The position numbers and the translations under genes were made by a program. A DNA stretch of 64,000 bases, taken from NCBI RefSeq assembly GCF_012847295.1, contig NZ_JABBDY010000004.1:248001-312000 (forward strand), in the 5' to 3' direction. This document shows positions 8,948 through 18,639 of this stretch, piece after piece. Each line of letters starts with the position of its first letter. The first letter of the stretch is position 1. Below the pieces are notes generated by a model. It was not told the DNA's origin and ran no database searches. It saw only the letters and a program-made list of their open reading frames with translations. The DNA comes from Microbacterium sp. MF43 (GTDB lineage Bacteria; Actinomycetota; Actinomycetes; Actinomycetales; Microbacteriaceae).

Positions 8948-9672
8948 GCGCGAGCATGACCGACGAGCTGACCGTCGAGTTCGCGGGGGAGGCGTTCACC
9001 GTCGAACCCGGCGCCGTGTTCACGGTGGGTCGCGAGGGTGACCTCGCGATCGACGACAACCTGTTCCTGCACCGCCACTTCCTCACCATCGAGAACGTGG
9101 GCGGACTGTGGCTCCTGTCGAACGTCGGCAGCCGCCTGTCGGCGACCGTCACCGACACGGGCGGCCGGGTGCAGGCGTGGCTCGCGCCCGGCGCGCGGCT
9201 CCCGCTGGTGTTCGCGGCGACGGCGGTGATCTTCAGTGCGGGCCCCACGACCTATGAGCTGACGATCCACGTCGCCGAGCCCGCCTTCCGCGAGACGCAG
9301 TCGTTCGGCGACGACGACGGGCTGAGCACCATCGGCGACGTGCCGCTCACGCACTCGCAGCGCGTGATGATCCTCGCTCTCGCCGAGCCCGTCCTGAGGC
9401 GGGAGGGAACGGGGATGAGCGAGCTGCCCACCTCGGCGCAGGCGGCGGAGCGCCTCGGTTGGACCCTGACGCGCTTCAACCGCAAGCTCGACAACGTGTG
9501 CGACAAGCTCGACCGCATCGGCGTGCCCGGCATGCGCGGGGGAGCGCGGTCCTACGCCACGAACCGCCGCGTGCGTCTCGTCGAGCATGCGATCGCCGCA
9601 CGCCTGGTCACCCGCGAGGACCTCCCGCTGCTCGACCTCGAGCGCGCCTCGGACGCCGGCCGAGACACCTGA
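8944..9672 (+). CDS. FHA domain protein with C-terminal helical (HTH-like) domain
   Basis: 242 residues from GTG 8944, which overlaps the kinase stop by four bases; the frame is open further upstream, but only inside the kinase gene. Residues ~10-115 form an FHA-like beta domain (VGREGDLAIDDN, then LHRHFLTI); the usual Asn-Gly-Thr closing motif is not obvious, so it is divergent. Residues ~135-235 are predicted helical and read like a winged-helix/HTH unit: LTHSQRVMILALAEPVL, then TSAQAAERLGWTLTRFNRKLD, then VRLVEHAIAARLV. If so, this could couple kinase signalling to DNA binding. Last gene of the operon; the following gene is convergent ten bases away. DNA binding is inference. Confidence 0.8.
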   Translation: MSASMTDELTVEFAGEAFTVEPGAVFTVGREGDLAIDDNLFLHRHFLTIENVGGLWLLSNVGSRLSATVTDTGGRVQAWLAPGARLPLVFAATAVIFSAGPTTYELTIHVAEPAFRETQSFGDDDGLSTIGDVPLTHSQRVMILALAEPVLRREGTGMSELPTSAQAAERLGWTLTRFNRKLDNVCDKLDRIGVPGMRGGARSYATNRRVRLVEHAIAARLVTREDLPLLDLERASDAGRDT

Positions 9673-9681
9673 GCCGCGGCG

Positions 9682-10188
9682 TCAGCGTCCGGCGTCGTAC
9701 AGGTGCTTGCCGCCGTGGCTCAGCACCTTGACGACCACGCCGCGGCGGTGGAGTTCGGCGACGGTGCGGGTCTCCTCGTCGATGTCGCGGCCGAGGGCGT
9801 GCACGTTCGCCACGACGAGCACGTCACCGCGACCGAGCGTGCCGAAGAGGCGCACCAGGCGCTCCTCCCATGACTCGAGCGTCTCGGGGGCGGGATGACG
9901 GAAGCCCTCGATGGGCACGCCGAAGCGCGTGAGATCGTTGCGCTGCTCGACGACCGACGGCATGTCGTCGCGCGAGACCACGAGGCCGACGAGCCGCGCC
10001 CCCGACGGGCGGGCGAGCCACCAGTCGCGGTCGCGCTGCAGCTCGGTGAAGCACTTCGGGCACTCGGCCGCGGTGTGCGGCACGGGGATCGGACTGGTCT
10101 CAGCAGCGGCGTCGTCGCGCGATCGCCCGACCCGGAGCGTGCTCGTCCGTCCCGGCGCGCTCTCGGTCGTTCCGCCCGAACCCGTCAT
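9682..10188 (-). CDS. Serine-recombinase-like catalytic domain protein, no DNA-binding domain
   Basis: 168 residues if it starts at ATG 10188, which has AAGGGG six bases upstream; an ATG at 10212 adds eight residues but has GGAG too close. Residues ~55-165 resemble the resolvase catalytic fold: LVGLVVSRDD occupies the position of the canonical YARVS nucleophile strand with a Ser retained, and DVLVVANVHALGRDIDEE matches the second core motif, where resolvases typically read LDRLGR. A CPKC pair lies in the N-terminal extension. There is no C-terminal HTH and no flanking repeats or partner genes, so it is not an evident mobile element. Function unknown; it may be a regulatory or vestigial recombinase relative. 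Confidence 0.6.
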   Translation of the reverse strand: MTGSGGTTESAPGRTSTLRVGRSRDDAAAETSPIPVPHTAAECPKCFTELQRDRDWWLARPSGARLVGLVVSRDDMPSVVEQRNDLTRFGVPIEGFRHPAPETLESWEERLVRLFGTLGRGDVLVVANVHALGRDIDEETRTVAELHRRGVVVKVLSHGGKHLYDAGR

Positions 10189-10255
10189 CCCATGCCCCTT
10201 CGCCGCGTCCATTCTCCGCCATCGCGCCGACTCGCGGAAACACGGGGTGTCGAGG

Positions 10256-12037
10256 TCACCCTTGGTCGTCGAGGCGCAGCTCCAGGCTCAGCTGGTCGGC
10301 GTCCAGTTCGGCGAGGGCGTGCCGCAGCGCGCCGGTGCTGAACTCGCCGCCCGATGACAGCTCGTTGAGCCGACGCCGCATCGCCTCGATCAGCACGAGG
10401 CGGAGCTCGAGGGCATCGCGTGCCGCGGCCGTGGTCTCGTCGTCCGGCGGGTCGATGAGCTTCGTGCCGACGAACGCCACCAGCTCGGCCGGGAAGGTCC
10501 GGCCGTCGCGCCGGCGCAGCGCGGGATCGGACAGGGCGGATGCCGCGGCATCCCTCAGCCTTTCATCGAGCTCGTCCTGCTCGGCGCGGTCCACCCGGTG
10601 CTCGTCGGTGGGCTGCAGCCGCAGCATGCGGACCAGCCACGGCAGGGTGAAGCCCTGGAGCATGAGGCTCATGACCGCCACGGCGAAGGCCACGAAGACG
10701 AGCAGGGCACGCTCGGGAGTGCCGGTCGGGAGCGTCTGCGCGGCGGCGAGCGTGACGACGCCCCGCATGCCCGCCCACACGATGACCGCGCCGTGCTTCC
10801 ACCCGAGCGGCGAAGCCTGGTAGTAGTTCAGGTCGCGCAGAGACCGCGTCACGCGGCCCCGCATCGCCGCGAGCCGCCGCTGGGTGCGGGGGTCTTCCAG
10901 AGCACGATCCCCGCCCCGCCCGCGGCGCCGGGGATCGGCGCGGCGCACCGGCCGCTCCCCGCTCGCGATGTCGTCGATCGTGTCGCTGATCCGCTCGAGC
11001 CGCCTTCGTCGCGCACTGCGGGCTCGCCGGCTCTGCGCCCACACGAGCAGCGAGACGTAGACGCCCCGCACCGCGAGCAGCAGCACGAGTGCGCCCAGCG
11101 CAATGGCGAGGCCGGTGCCGAGTCCGTTGTGGTCCTCGATGTTGCCCGTGACGATGTCTTTGAGTTCGAGGCCCATGAGCAGGAACACCGCGCCCTCGAG
11201 CACCAGCTCGATCGTGCGCCAGTTGTGCTCGTCCGACATGCGCTGCTCAGGGGTGAACCAGCGTGCCGAGCCCTGGCCGGTGACGATGCCGGCGACGACG
11301 GCGGCGACGAGTCCGGAGCCGCCGAGCTCCTCGGTCGGCAGGTAGGCGGCGAACGGGATCACGAACCCGATCGCCGTGTTGGCGGCGGAATGGCCGATGA
11401 GCGATCGCAGGCGCAGGTTCAGCCACCCCACCACGGCGCCGACCACCACGGCCACGAGCACGCCCCACGCGAAGGCCGGCAGGAAGCCGGCACTCACCTC
11501 GGCGTCCTCCACCGCCGAGCCCGCGGTCGCGATCGCGGCGGTCGCGATCATCGTCCGCAGCAGCACCAGGGCGGTGGCGTCGTTGAGCAGGCTCTCGCCT
11601 TCGAGCATCGTGACGACGCGACCCGAGACGCCCAGGCGCTTGACGATCGAGGTCGCGACCGCGTCGGTCGGGCTGAGGATCGCGCCCAGCGCGACGGCGA
11701 TGGCGGGGTCGAGTCCCGGGATCACGAGCATGAGGAAGCCGCCGACGATGATCGAGCTGACGATCACGAGGACGAAGGAGAGCCCGGCGATCGGCCCGAA
11801 GTCGCGCCGGAACTCGATGGCCGGCAGCGCGACGGCGGCCGAGTACAGCAGGGGCGGCAGGACCCCGACGAGGATGAACTCGGGATTCACCTGCGGCACG
11901 CTGACGAAGGGGAGGAGCCCCACGCCGATCCCGATGAGCACCAGGATCAGCGGTCCGGCGATGTTGAGCCTCGGCGCGATCGCCGTCGCCAGGGCGATCA
12001 CGACGATCCCCAGGATGGCGAGGACGAGCAGCTCCAC
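10256..12037 (-). CDS. Na+/H+ antiporter, CPA1 family
   Basis: 593 residues from GTG 12037, two bases after the mdh stop; longer forms would run back into mdh. The first ~390 residues carry about a dozen membrane helices. Family motifs are clear: GAILSPTDAVATS and GESLLNDATALVLL, which hold the acidic residues used for ion exchange. Two more membrane stretches follow a basic cytoplasmic loop (~400-450), and the last ~100 residues are a soluble helical tail as in NhaP-type exchangers. It exports Na+ (or K+) in exchange for protons and supports pH and salt homeostasis. Likely co-transcribed with mdh because of the two-base spacing. Confidence 0.92.
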   Translation of the reverse strand: MELLVLAILGIVVIALATAIAPRLNIAGPLILVLIGIGVGLLPFVSVPQVNPEFILVGVLPPLLYSAAVALPAIEFRRDFGPIAGLSFVLVIVSSIIVGGFLMLVIPGLDPAIAVALGAILSPTDAVATSIVKRLGVSGRVVTMLEGESLLNDATALVLLRTMIATAAIATAGSAVEDAEVSAGFLPAFAWGVLVAVVVGAVVGWLNLRLRSLIGHSAANTAIGFVIPFAAYLPTEELGGSGLVAAVVAGIVTGQGSARWFTPEQRMSDEHNWRTIELVLEGAVFLLMGLELKDIVTGNIEDHNGLGTGLAIALGALVLLLAVRGVYVSLLVWAQSRRARSARRRRLERISDTIDDIASGERPVRRADPRRRGRGGDRALEDPRTQRRLAAMRGRVTRSLRDLNYYQASPLGWKHGAVIVWAGMRGVVTLAAAQTLPTGTPERALLVFVAFAVAVMSLMLQGFTLPWLVRMLRLQPTDEHRVDRAEQDELDERLRDAAASALSDPALRRRDGRTFPAELVAFVGTKLIDPPDDETTAAARDALELRLVLIEAMRRRLNELSSGGEFSTGALRHALAELDADQLSLELRLDDQG

Positions 12038-12039
12038 CG

Positions 12040-13053
12040 CTACAGCACCCCGAGCGCCTCGACCGCCTCGCGTTCCGCGGCGAGTTCGGCGACGGATGCC
12101 TCGACGCGCGCCCGTGCGCGGTCGTCGAGAGCGAGGCCCTCGACCACCCGGTAGCCCGTGCCGTCCGAGACGACCGGGAACGAGCACACGAGGCCCGCCG
12201 GAACGCCGTACTCGCCTCGCGAGACGACGGCCGCCGACGTGAAGCGGTCGCCGGTGCCGAGCTGCTCGTCGCGTACGTGCTCGATGGCCGCGTTCGCGGC
12301 AGACGCGACCGACGACGAACCCCGCACCTCGATGATCTCGGCGCCGCGCTTCGCGACCCGGGGGATGAAGACGTCGTCGAGCCAGGTCAGGGCCGCTTCG
12401 CGCCCGCCCAGGCGCTCGGCCAGCGCCTCGGGCACCGGCACGCCGCGGACGGTTGCGTGCGAGGCATCCGGGAACTGCGTCGCCGAGTGATTGCCCCAGA
12501 TCGCCACCCCGTGCACCTCCCCCGGACCCACGTCGAGCACGTCGGCGAGCTGGCCGACCGCGCGGTTGTGATCGAGCCGTGTGAGCGCGCTGAAGCGGTC
12601 GGACGGCACGCCGGGCGCGGCCGCGGCCGCCGCGATGAGCGCGTTGGTGTTCGCCGGGTTGCCGACCACGACGACGCGCACGTCACCGGCCGCCGTCTCG
12701 CCGATCGCGGCGCCCTGCGGGCCGAAGATGCCGGCGTTCGCGGCGAGAAGGTCGCCGCGCTCCATGCCCGGCCCGCGCGGCCGCGCCCCCACGAGCAGCG
12801 CGATGCTCGCGCCCTCGAACGCGACGCGCGGGTCGTCGGTCAGCTCCACGTCCTGCAGCAGGGGGAACGCGCAGTCCTGCAGTTCGAGCGCGGCGCCCTC
12901 AGCGGCACGCAGGCCCTGCGGAATCTCGAGCAGCCGCAGCCGGACCGGGCGGTCGGGTCCGAGCATGTCTCCGGCGGCGATGCGGAAGAGCAGCGCGTAG
13001 CCGATCTGACCCCCGGCTCCGGTGATCGTGACGGTGATGGGTGAGCTCGCCAT
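12040..13053 (-). CDS. mdh: Malate dehydrogenase
   Basis: 337 residues, typical for the cytosolic-type NAD malate dehydrogenase of actinobacteria. The N-terminal Rossmann motif is [10 protein letters not shown]; substrate-binding arginines lie in [23 protein letters not shown] follows; the catalytic pair is in RLDHNRA (Asp) and [11 protein letters not shown] (His). It interconverts malate and oxaloacetate in the TCA cycle. The ATG lies six bases behind a TAGGCT box on the same strand, so the mRNA is probably leaderless. It runs divergently from the zinc metallopeptidase gene with only 65 bases between the start codons. Confidence 0.96.
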   Translation of the reverse strand: MASSPITVTITGAGGQIGYALLFRIAAGDMLGPDRPVRLRLLEIPQGLRAAEGAALELQDCAFPLLQDVELTDDPRVAFEGASIALLVGARPRGPGMERGDLLAANAGIFGPQGAAIGETAAGDVRVVVVGNPANTNALIAAAAAAPGVPSDRFSALTRLDHNRAVGQLADVLDVGPGEVHGVAIWGNHSATQFPDASHATVRGVPVPEALAERLGGREAALTWLDDVFIPRVAKRGAEIIEVRGSSSVASAANAAIEHVRDEQLGTGDRFTSAAVVSRGEYGVPAGLVCSFPVVSDGTGYRVVEGLALDDRARARVEASVAELAAEREAVEALGVL

Positions 13054-13059
13054 GCCCAG

Positions 13060-13065
13060 AGCCTA
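13060..13065 (-). promoter_or_regulatory. mdh: -10 box of a leaderless mdh transcript
   Basis: TAGGCT on the minus strand, six bases before the mdh ATG. The spacing puts the transcription start at or next to the start codon; no Shine-Dalgarno sequence is present. Confidence 0.55.
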
Positions 13066-13106
13066 TTGCGGTGTCAAGTCTCCTCGCCCGGGGGGAGCAC
13101 CGGGGG

Positions 13107-13112
13107 TACCGT
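13107..13112 (+). promoter_or_regulatory. -10 box of a leaderless metallopeptidase transcript
   Basis: TACCGT, six bases before ATG 13119, the same arrangement as at mdh; the two promoters are divergent within about 65 bases. Confidence 0.5.
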
Positions 13113-13118
13113 GTGCCC

Positions 13119-13988
13119 ATGACGTTCAACGACAACGCCAGCGTCGGCGGCAACACCGCGCGGCGCCGTGGCGGGGGCGCGGCCATCGCGGGCGGCGGCA
13201 TCGCCGGCATCGGCGCGATCGCGGTGCTCCTCTTCCAGCTCTTCACGGGCACCGATCTGTCGGGGCTGCTCGGCGGCGGCGGTGCGGCCAGCGGCGGCGA
13301 AGGGACGAAGATCGAGAACTGCGAGACCGGAGCCGACGCGAACGCCAGCGACGACTGCCGGCTCGCCGCGGCATCCCTCGCCCTCGACCAATACTGGGAG
13401 GGGCAGATCGAGGGCTACCAGGCACCGCAGCTCATCATCGTCGATGTCGCGACGAGCACCCAGTGCGGCACCGCGTCGAACCAGACCGGACCGTTCTACT
13501 GCCCGCCCGAGCAGGGCGTGTACGTCGATCCCACGTTCTTCGGACTGCTGCGGGAGCAGTTCGACGCGACCGCCGGCCCGCTCGCCCAGCTCTACGTGCT
13601 CGCGCACGAGTACGGGCACCACGTGCAGAACATCACCGGCATCATGGCCGACAACCCGAACAACGGCACCGGACCCGACAGCAATGGGGTGCGCATGGAG
13701 CTGCAGGCCGACTGCTTCGCCGGTGCGTGGATCGGCGACTTCACCGAGCAGGTCGACGAGAACGGGGTTCCCTTCCTCGAGGCCCCTACCCAGCAGCAGA
13801 TCGCGGACGCCATCAATGCCGCCCAGACCGTGGGAGACGACCACATCCAGCAGCAGTCCGGGGGTGCCGTCAACCCCGAGACCTGGACCCACGGATCCAG
13901 TGAGCAGCGGCAGCGCTGGTTCCAGACCGGCTATCGGAGCGGGGTGAGCGCCTGCGAGACGTTCGGCATCCCGGGCGAGAACCTGTGA
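13119..13988 (+). CDS. Neutral zinc metallopeptidase (YpfJ family)
   Basis: 289 residues from ATG 13119, chosen over an in-frame upstream start because it follows a TACCGT -10 box by six bases and gives a normal N-terminus (a short polar stretch, a cluster of arginines, then one membrane helix at ~22-45). The zinc-binding HExxH motif is seen as HEYGHHVQNITG at about residue 165; ELQADCFAG supplies a further conserved acidic region. YpfJ-type proteins are membrane-anchored predicted zinc proteases of unknown substrate. The stop overlaps the GTG of the downstream peptidase gene, so the two peptidases are co-expressed. Confidence 0.92.
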   Translation: MTFNDNASVGGNTARRRGGGAAIAGGGIAGIGAIAVLLFQLFTGTDLSGLLGGGGAASGGEGTKIENCETGADANASDDCRLAAASLALDQYWEGQIEGYQAPQLIIVDVATSTQCGTASNQTGPFYCPPEQGVYVDPTFFGLLREQFDATAGPLAQLYVLAHEYGHHVQNITGIMADNPNNGTGPDSNGVRMELQADCFAGAWIGDFTEQVDENGVPFLEAPTQQQIADAINAAQTVGDDHIQQQSGGAVNPETWTHGSSEQRQRWFQTGYRSGVSACETFGIPGENL

Positions 13989-14995
13989 ACGAGCACCTCG
14001 ACCAGATCCTCTACCCGCCGATCGAGCCCTACGAGACGGGCCAGCTCATCGTCGGCGAGGGCAACCGGGTGTACTGGGAGCAGAGCGGCAACCCCGAGGG
14101 GAAGCCGGTGGTGTTCCTCCACGGCGGCCCGGGCGGGGGCACCTCGCCCTGGCAGCGGCGCTTCTTCGACCCCGAGCGCTACCGGATCGTGCTCTTCGAC
14201 CAGCGCGGCTGCGGCAGATCGACGCCGCACGCGAGCGATCCCGGCGCGGATCTGCGGCACAACACGACCTGGCACCTCGTCGCCGACATCGAGCTGCTGC
14301 GCCGCAACCTCGGCATCGCGACCTGGCAGGTCTTCGGTGGCTCGTGGGGCAGCGCGCTCGCCCTCGCGTACGCGCAGACGCACCCCGATGCCGTGAGCGA
14401 GCTCGTGCTGCGGGGCATCTTCACGCTGCGCCGTCACGAGCTCGAGTGGTTCTACGAGGGCGGCGCGTCGGCTATCCACCCCGATCTGTGGGAGGACTTC
14501 GTCGCCCCCATTCCGGTGCTCGAGCGCTCGCACATGATCGAGGCCTACCACCGCCGGCTCTTCGACCCCGATCCCGAGATCCACGTCCCGGTGGGCGTCG
14601 CATGGACCACATGGGAGGCCTCGACGCTCACGCTGCTGCCCGATCCCGACCTGGTCGCCTCGATGACCGACGAGGCCACCGCGACCGCGTTCGCGCGCAT
14701 TGAGAACCACTACTTCATGCACGGCGGCTGGTTCGACGAGGGCCAGCTGATCGCCGGCGTCGACGCCATCCGCGGCATCCCCGCGGTGATCGTGCAAGGG
14801 CGCTACGACACGTGCACGCCCCCCATGACGGCGTGGGACCTGCACCGGGCGTGGCCCGAAGCGGAACTGGTGATGGTTCCGGATGCCTCGCACTCGGCGA
14901 CCGAGCCGGGCATCGCCCGCGCCCTGCGAGCCGCCACCGACCGATTCGCGGGCCCTCGCGATGAGGCCGTCCAGGAAGCTCCCGCCGCGCCCTGA
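13985..14995 (+). CDS. pip: Proline iminopeptidase (prolyl aminopeptidase)
   Basis: 336 residues from GTG 13985 (GTGA overlap). An alpha/beta hydrolase of the S33 family: oxyanion-hole motif HGGPGGGTSP, DQRGCGRS, nucleophile elbow GGSWGS, acid in GRYDTCTP and catalytic His in DASHSATE. It removes N-terminal proline from peptides in the cytoplasm. Length and motif spacing match the family closely. Co-transcribed with the zinc metallopeptidase upstream. Confidence 0.95.
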   Translation: MNEHLDQILYPPIEPYETGQLIVGEGNRVYWEQSGNPEGKPVVFLHGGPGGGTSPWQRRFFDPERYRIVLFDQRGCGRSTPHASDPGADLRHNTTWHLVADIELLRRNLGIATWQVFGGSWGSALALAYAQTHPDAVSELVLRGIFTLRRHELEWFYEGGASAIHPDLWEDFVAPIPVLERSHMIEAYHRRLFDPDPEIHVPVGVAWTTWEASTLTLLPDPDLVASMTDEATATAFARIENHYFMHGGWFDEGQLIAGVDAIRGIPAVIVQGRYDTCTPPMTAWDLHRAWPEAELVMVPDASHSATEPGIARALRAATDRFAGPRDEAVQEAPAAP

Positions 14996-15175
14996 TAGGG
15001 TGGGAGGACTTGCAGCGCATTCGCGCTTCTTGCGTCGTAGAACGCTTCCTTCGCCGCCGTCCCGGGGTTCCACTCCCGGACGCCGTCGGCTGAACACTTT
15101 CGTACGGCGACCCGTGGGCGAGATACGCCACCGGCCACCGACCAGGGTGCGTAGCGCGCCCGGAGAAACTCCTCA
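14996..15175 (+). promoter_or_regulatory. Possible promoter and structured 5' leader of the DEAD-box helicase gene
   Basis: 180 bases without a gene. TAGGGT at 14996-15001 could be a -10 box, giving a leader of about 165 bases. The leader contains several short self-complementary stretches (for example CCGGG...CCCGG around 15060-15077 and GCGT...ACGC around 15030-15043) and a GGAG ribosome site shortly before ATG 15176. Long leaders are common on RNA-helicase genes that respond to cold; nothing here identifies a known riboswitch. Confidence 0.35.
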
Positions 15176-16738
<1,563 letters not shown>

Positions 16739-16810
16739 CCCGCCCCCCTTTCCTGAGACTTCCCTCTGAGCGGCGTAATGGCTCGCGGGGTTCGGTGTCT
16801 ACCGCATGGA

Positions 16811-16831
16811 CGCCGGCACCGGAAGCCGGCG
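16811..16831 (+). other. Hairpin downstream of the helicase gene
   Basis: CGCCGGC at 16811-16817 pairs perfectly with GCCGGCG at 16825-16831. A second small hairpin (AGGGG 16851-16855 with CCCCT 16861-16865) lies between it and the terminator, so the helicase mRNA 3' end is strongly structured. Confidence 0.45.
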
Positions 16832-16869
16832 CCCGCGCGAGGATGACTCCAGGGGGATGTCCCCTCGCA

Positions 16870-16917
16870 GCTCGGGAGGATCGCGCCGTTCGGTGCCGGT
16901 CCTCCCGAGCGCCTTTT
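16870..16917 (+). terminator. Rho-independent terminator after the helicase
   Basis: A perfect 11-base-pair stem (16870-16880 with 16900-16910, arms GCTCGGGAGGA and TCCTCCCGAGC) is followed by GCCTTTT. It fits the plus-strand helicase transcript, about 130 bases after the stop codon. Confidence 0.8.
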
Positions 16918-16926
16918 CCGGCGGGG

Positions 16927-16960
16927 CGTTCCGTCTCGCTGCGCCCGCTCAACGACCGGG
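16927..16960 (+). repeat. Degenerate REP-like element, copy B
   Basis: CGTTCCGTCTCGCT followed by CCCGCTCAACGACCGG matches, with several changes, the reverse complement of the arm at 22067-22105. It lies just beyond the stop of the GMC oxidoreductase gene, where intergenic palindromic repeats are often found. Confidence 0.45.
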
Positions 16961-16977
16961 GCGAAACGCGCTCGCCC

Positions 16978-18639
16978 TCAACGACCGCGGATCAGGTCGG
17001 CGGCGACCTCTCCGATGACGATCGCCGGGGCGTTGGTGTGGCCGCGGATGACCGTGGGCATGACGGAGGCGTCGGCGACGCGCAGCCCGCTCACCCCGCG
17101 CACTCGCAGCTCGGGATCGACGGGTGCCGAGGCATCCGTCCCCATCCGCGCCGTGCCGACGGGGTGATAGAGCGTGTGGGAGTAGCGGCGCAGCGACAGC
17201 TCCGCCCGTTCGGCCGCCGTCATCGTCTCGCCGCCCTCGGGCTGGACCCACCCGCCCGTCGTCACCGAACGCAGCGCCTCGGTGCCGATCAGCCGCTCGC
17301 ACTCAGCCAGTCCGGCGAGCAGCGTCGCCTCGTCGATGCCGTCGGCGTCGGTGAGGTATCCCGGATCGATGACGGCTTTCGCGGTGGGTTCCGCCGACGC
17401 GAGCCGGATCGTGCCGCGGCTCTTCGGCCGCAGCAGGATGGCCCCGACGGTGATCCCCTCGGCCGGAGTCGGGATGAGCCCTTCGCCGACATACGGCACG
17501 GGCGCGAAGAGGATCTCGATGTCGGGGAGCGCGTCGGGCACGCCGGCTCGCTCGGCGACCTCGGTCCGCACGAACCCGATCGCCTCGCCGACGTTGGAGG
17601 TCAGCATCCCGCGCCGCGATGTCAGGTAGCGGGCGAGCTCGACGACGCGCTCGGCACCGAACAGCGTGCCGCCGCGCGCCGCAGGCGCGAACCCGGCGAC
17701 CAGATGGTCCTGCAGGTTGGACCCGACCTCCGGCGCGTCCACGAGCACCGGGATGCCGTGCTCGGCGAGATGGTCCGCGGGTCCGATGCCGCTGAGCATC
17801 AGCAGCTGCGGCGTATTGATCGCGCCGCCGCACAGGATCACCTCACGCCGCGCGGTGGCGTGCCGGGTCACGCCGTCGAGGTCGACGTACACGCCCGTCG
17901 CACGCGGCGGCGTCGGGGCGTCGTCGTGCGCGAACTCCGCCGAGCTGCCGGGTGAGAAGGTCACGCGGCGCACGAGGGCGTCGGTCACCACGCGCAGATT
18001 GCGCCTCCGCCGCGCCGGCCGCAGATACGCGTCGGCGGTCGACGCCCGCGCTCCGCGGCGCTGCGACACCATCGTCTGGCTGAATCCCTGCCCCTCGGCG
18101 AGGTTGGCACGAGTGACCGGATGCCCCCGCTCGCGCGCGGCGGCCAGGAACGCCGCCGTGTGCGGGCGTGGGTCGCGCTGGTGCTCGACCGACTGGGCTC
18201 CGCTCGTGCCGTAGGTGTCGTCGGCCGCGTCCTGCGTTCGCTCCACGCGGCGGAAGTAGGGCAGGAGCGCGCTCCACGACCACGGGGCGCCTGCGGTCTC
18301 GGCCCACTCGTCGTAGTCGGCGGCGAATCCGCGGACCCACATCATGGCGTTGAGCGACGACGAGCCGCCGAGCGTCTTGCCGCGCGGCCAGTAGATCGTG
18401 CGACCGCCGAGCCGCTCCTGCGGCACCGTGTCGTAGCCCCAGTCGTAGGGTCCGCGGAAGAGCTTCGAGAACGCCGCCGGGACGTGCAGCTCGAGGGCAC
18501 GATCGGGCGGGCCGGCTTCGAGCAGCAGCACCGACACGGCGGGGTCTTCGCTCAAGCGTGCGGCGAGCGCCGCGCCGGCCGAGCCGGCGCCCACGACGAT
18601 GTAGTCGGCGGCGAGGTCGCCGCTGCGGCGGGGGCTCAT
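16978..18639 (-). CDS. GMC-family FAD-dependent oxidoreductase (choline/alcohol dehydrogenase-like)
   Basis: 553 residues from ATG 18639, which overlaps the aldehyde dehydrogenase stop (ATGA); the open frame continues upstream only inside that gene. The N-terminal FAD motif is VVGAGSAGAALAARL with the ribose-binding Glu in LLLEAG. GMC signatures WPRGKTLGGSSSLNAMMW and GGAINTPQLLMLSGIGP are present, and the catalytic histidines are in HPVGTARMG and the C-terminal RGHTNAP. It should oxidise an alcohol to an aldehyde, which the adjacent dehydrogenase could take to the acid. Choline is possible, but nothing in the sequence fixes the substrate. Confidence 0.9.
   Translation of the reverse strand: MSPRRSGDLAADYIVVGAGSAGAALAARLSEDPAVSVLLLEAGPPDRALELHVPAAFSKLFRGPYDWGYDTVPQERLGGRTIYWPRGKTLGGSSSLNAMMWVRGFAADYDEWAETAGAPWSWSALLPYFRRVERTQDAADDTYGTSGAQSVEHQRDPRPHTAAFLAAARERGHPVTRANLAEGQGFSQTMVSQRRGARASTADAYLRPARRRRNLRVVTDALVRRVTFSPGSSAEFAHDDAPTPPRATGVYVDLDGVTRHATARREVILCGGAINTPQLLMLSGIGPADHLAEHGIPVLVDAPEVGSNLQDHLVAGFAPAARGGTLFGAERVVELARYLTSRRGMLTSNVGEAIGFVRTEVAERAGVPDALPDIEILFAPVPYVGEGLIPTPAEGITVGAILLRPKSRGTIRLASAEPTAKAVIDPGYLTDADGIDEATLLAGLAECERLIGTEALRSVTTGGWVQPEGGETMTAAERAELSLRRYSHTLYHPVGTARMGTDASAPVDPELRVRGVSGLRVADASVMPTVIRGHTNAPAIVIGEVAADLIRGR

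Noticed and set aside
9682-10212. A prophage or transposon marked by the recombinase-like gene.
   Set aside because: No DNA-binding domain, terminal repeats, attachment duplication or cargo; neighbours are ordinary chromosomal genes.
15056-15080. A tRNA-like T-arm (GGGTTCCACTCCC) in the helicase leader.
   Set aside because: No acceptor, D or anticodon arms can be folded around it.
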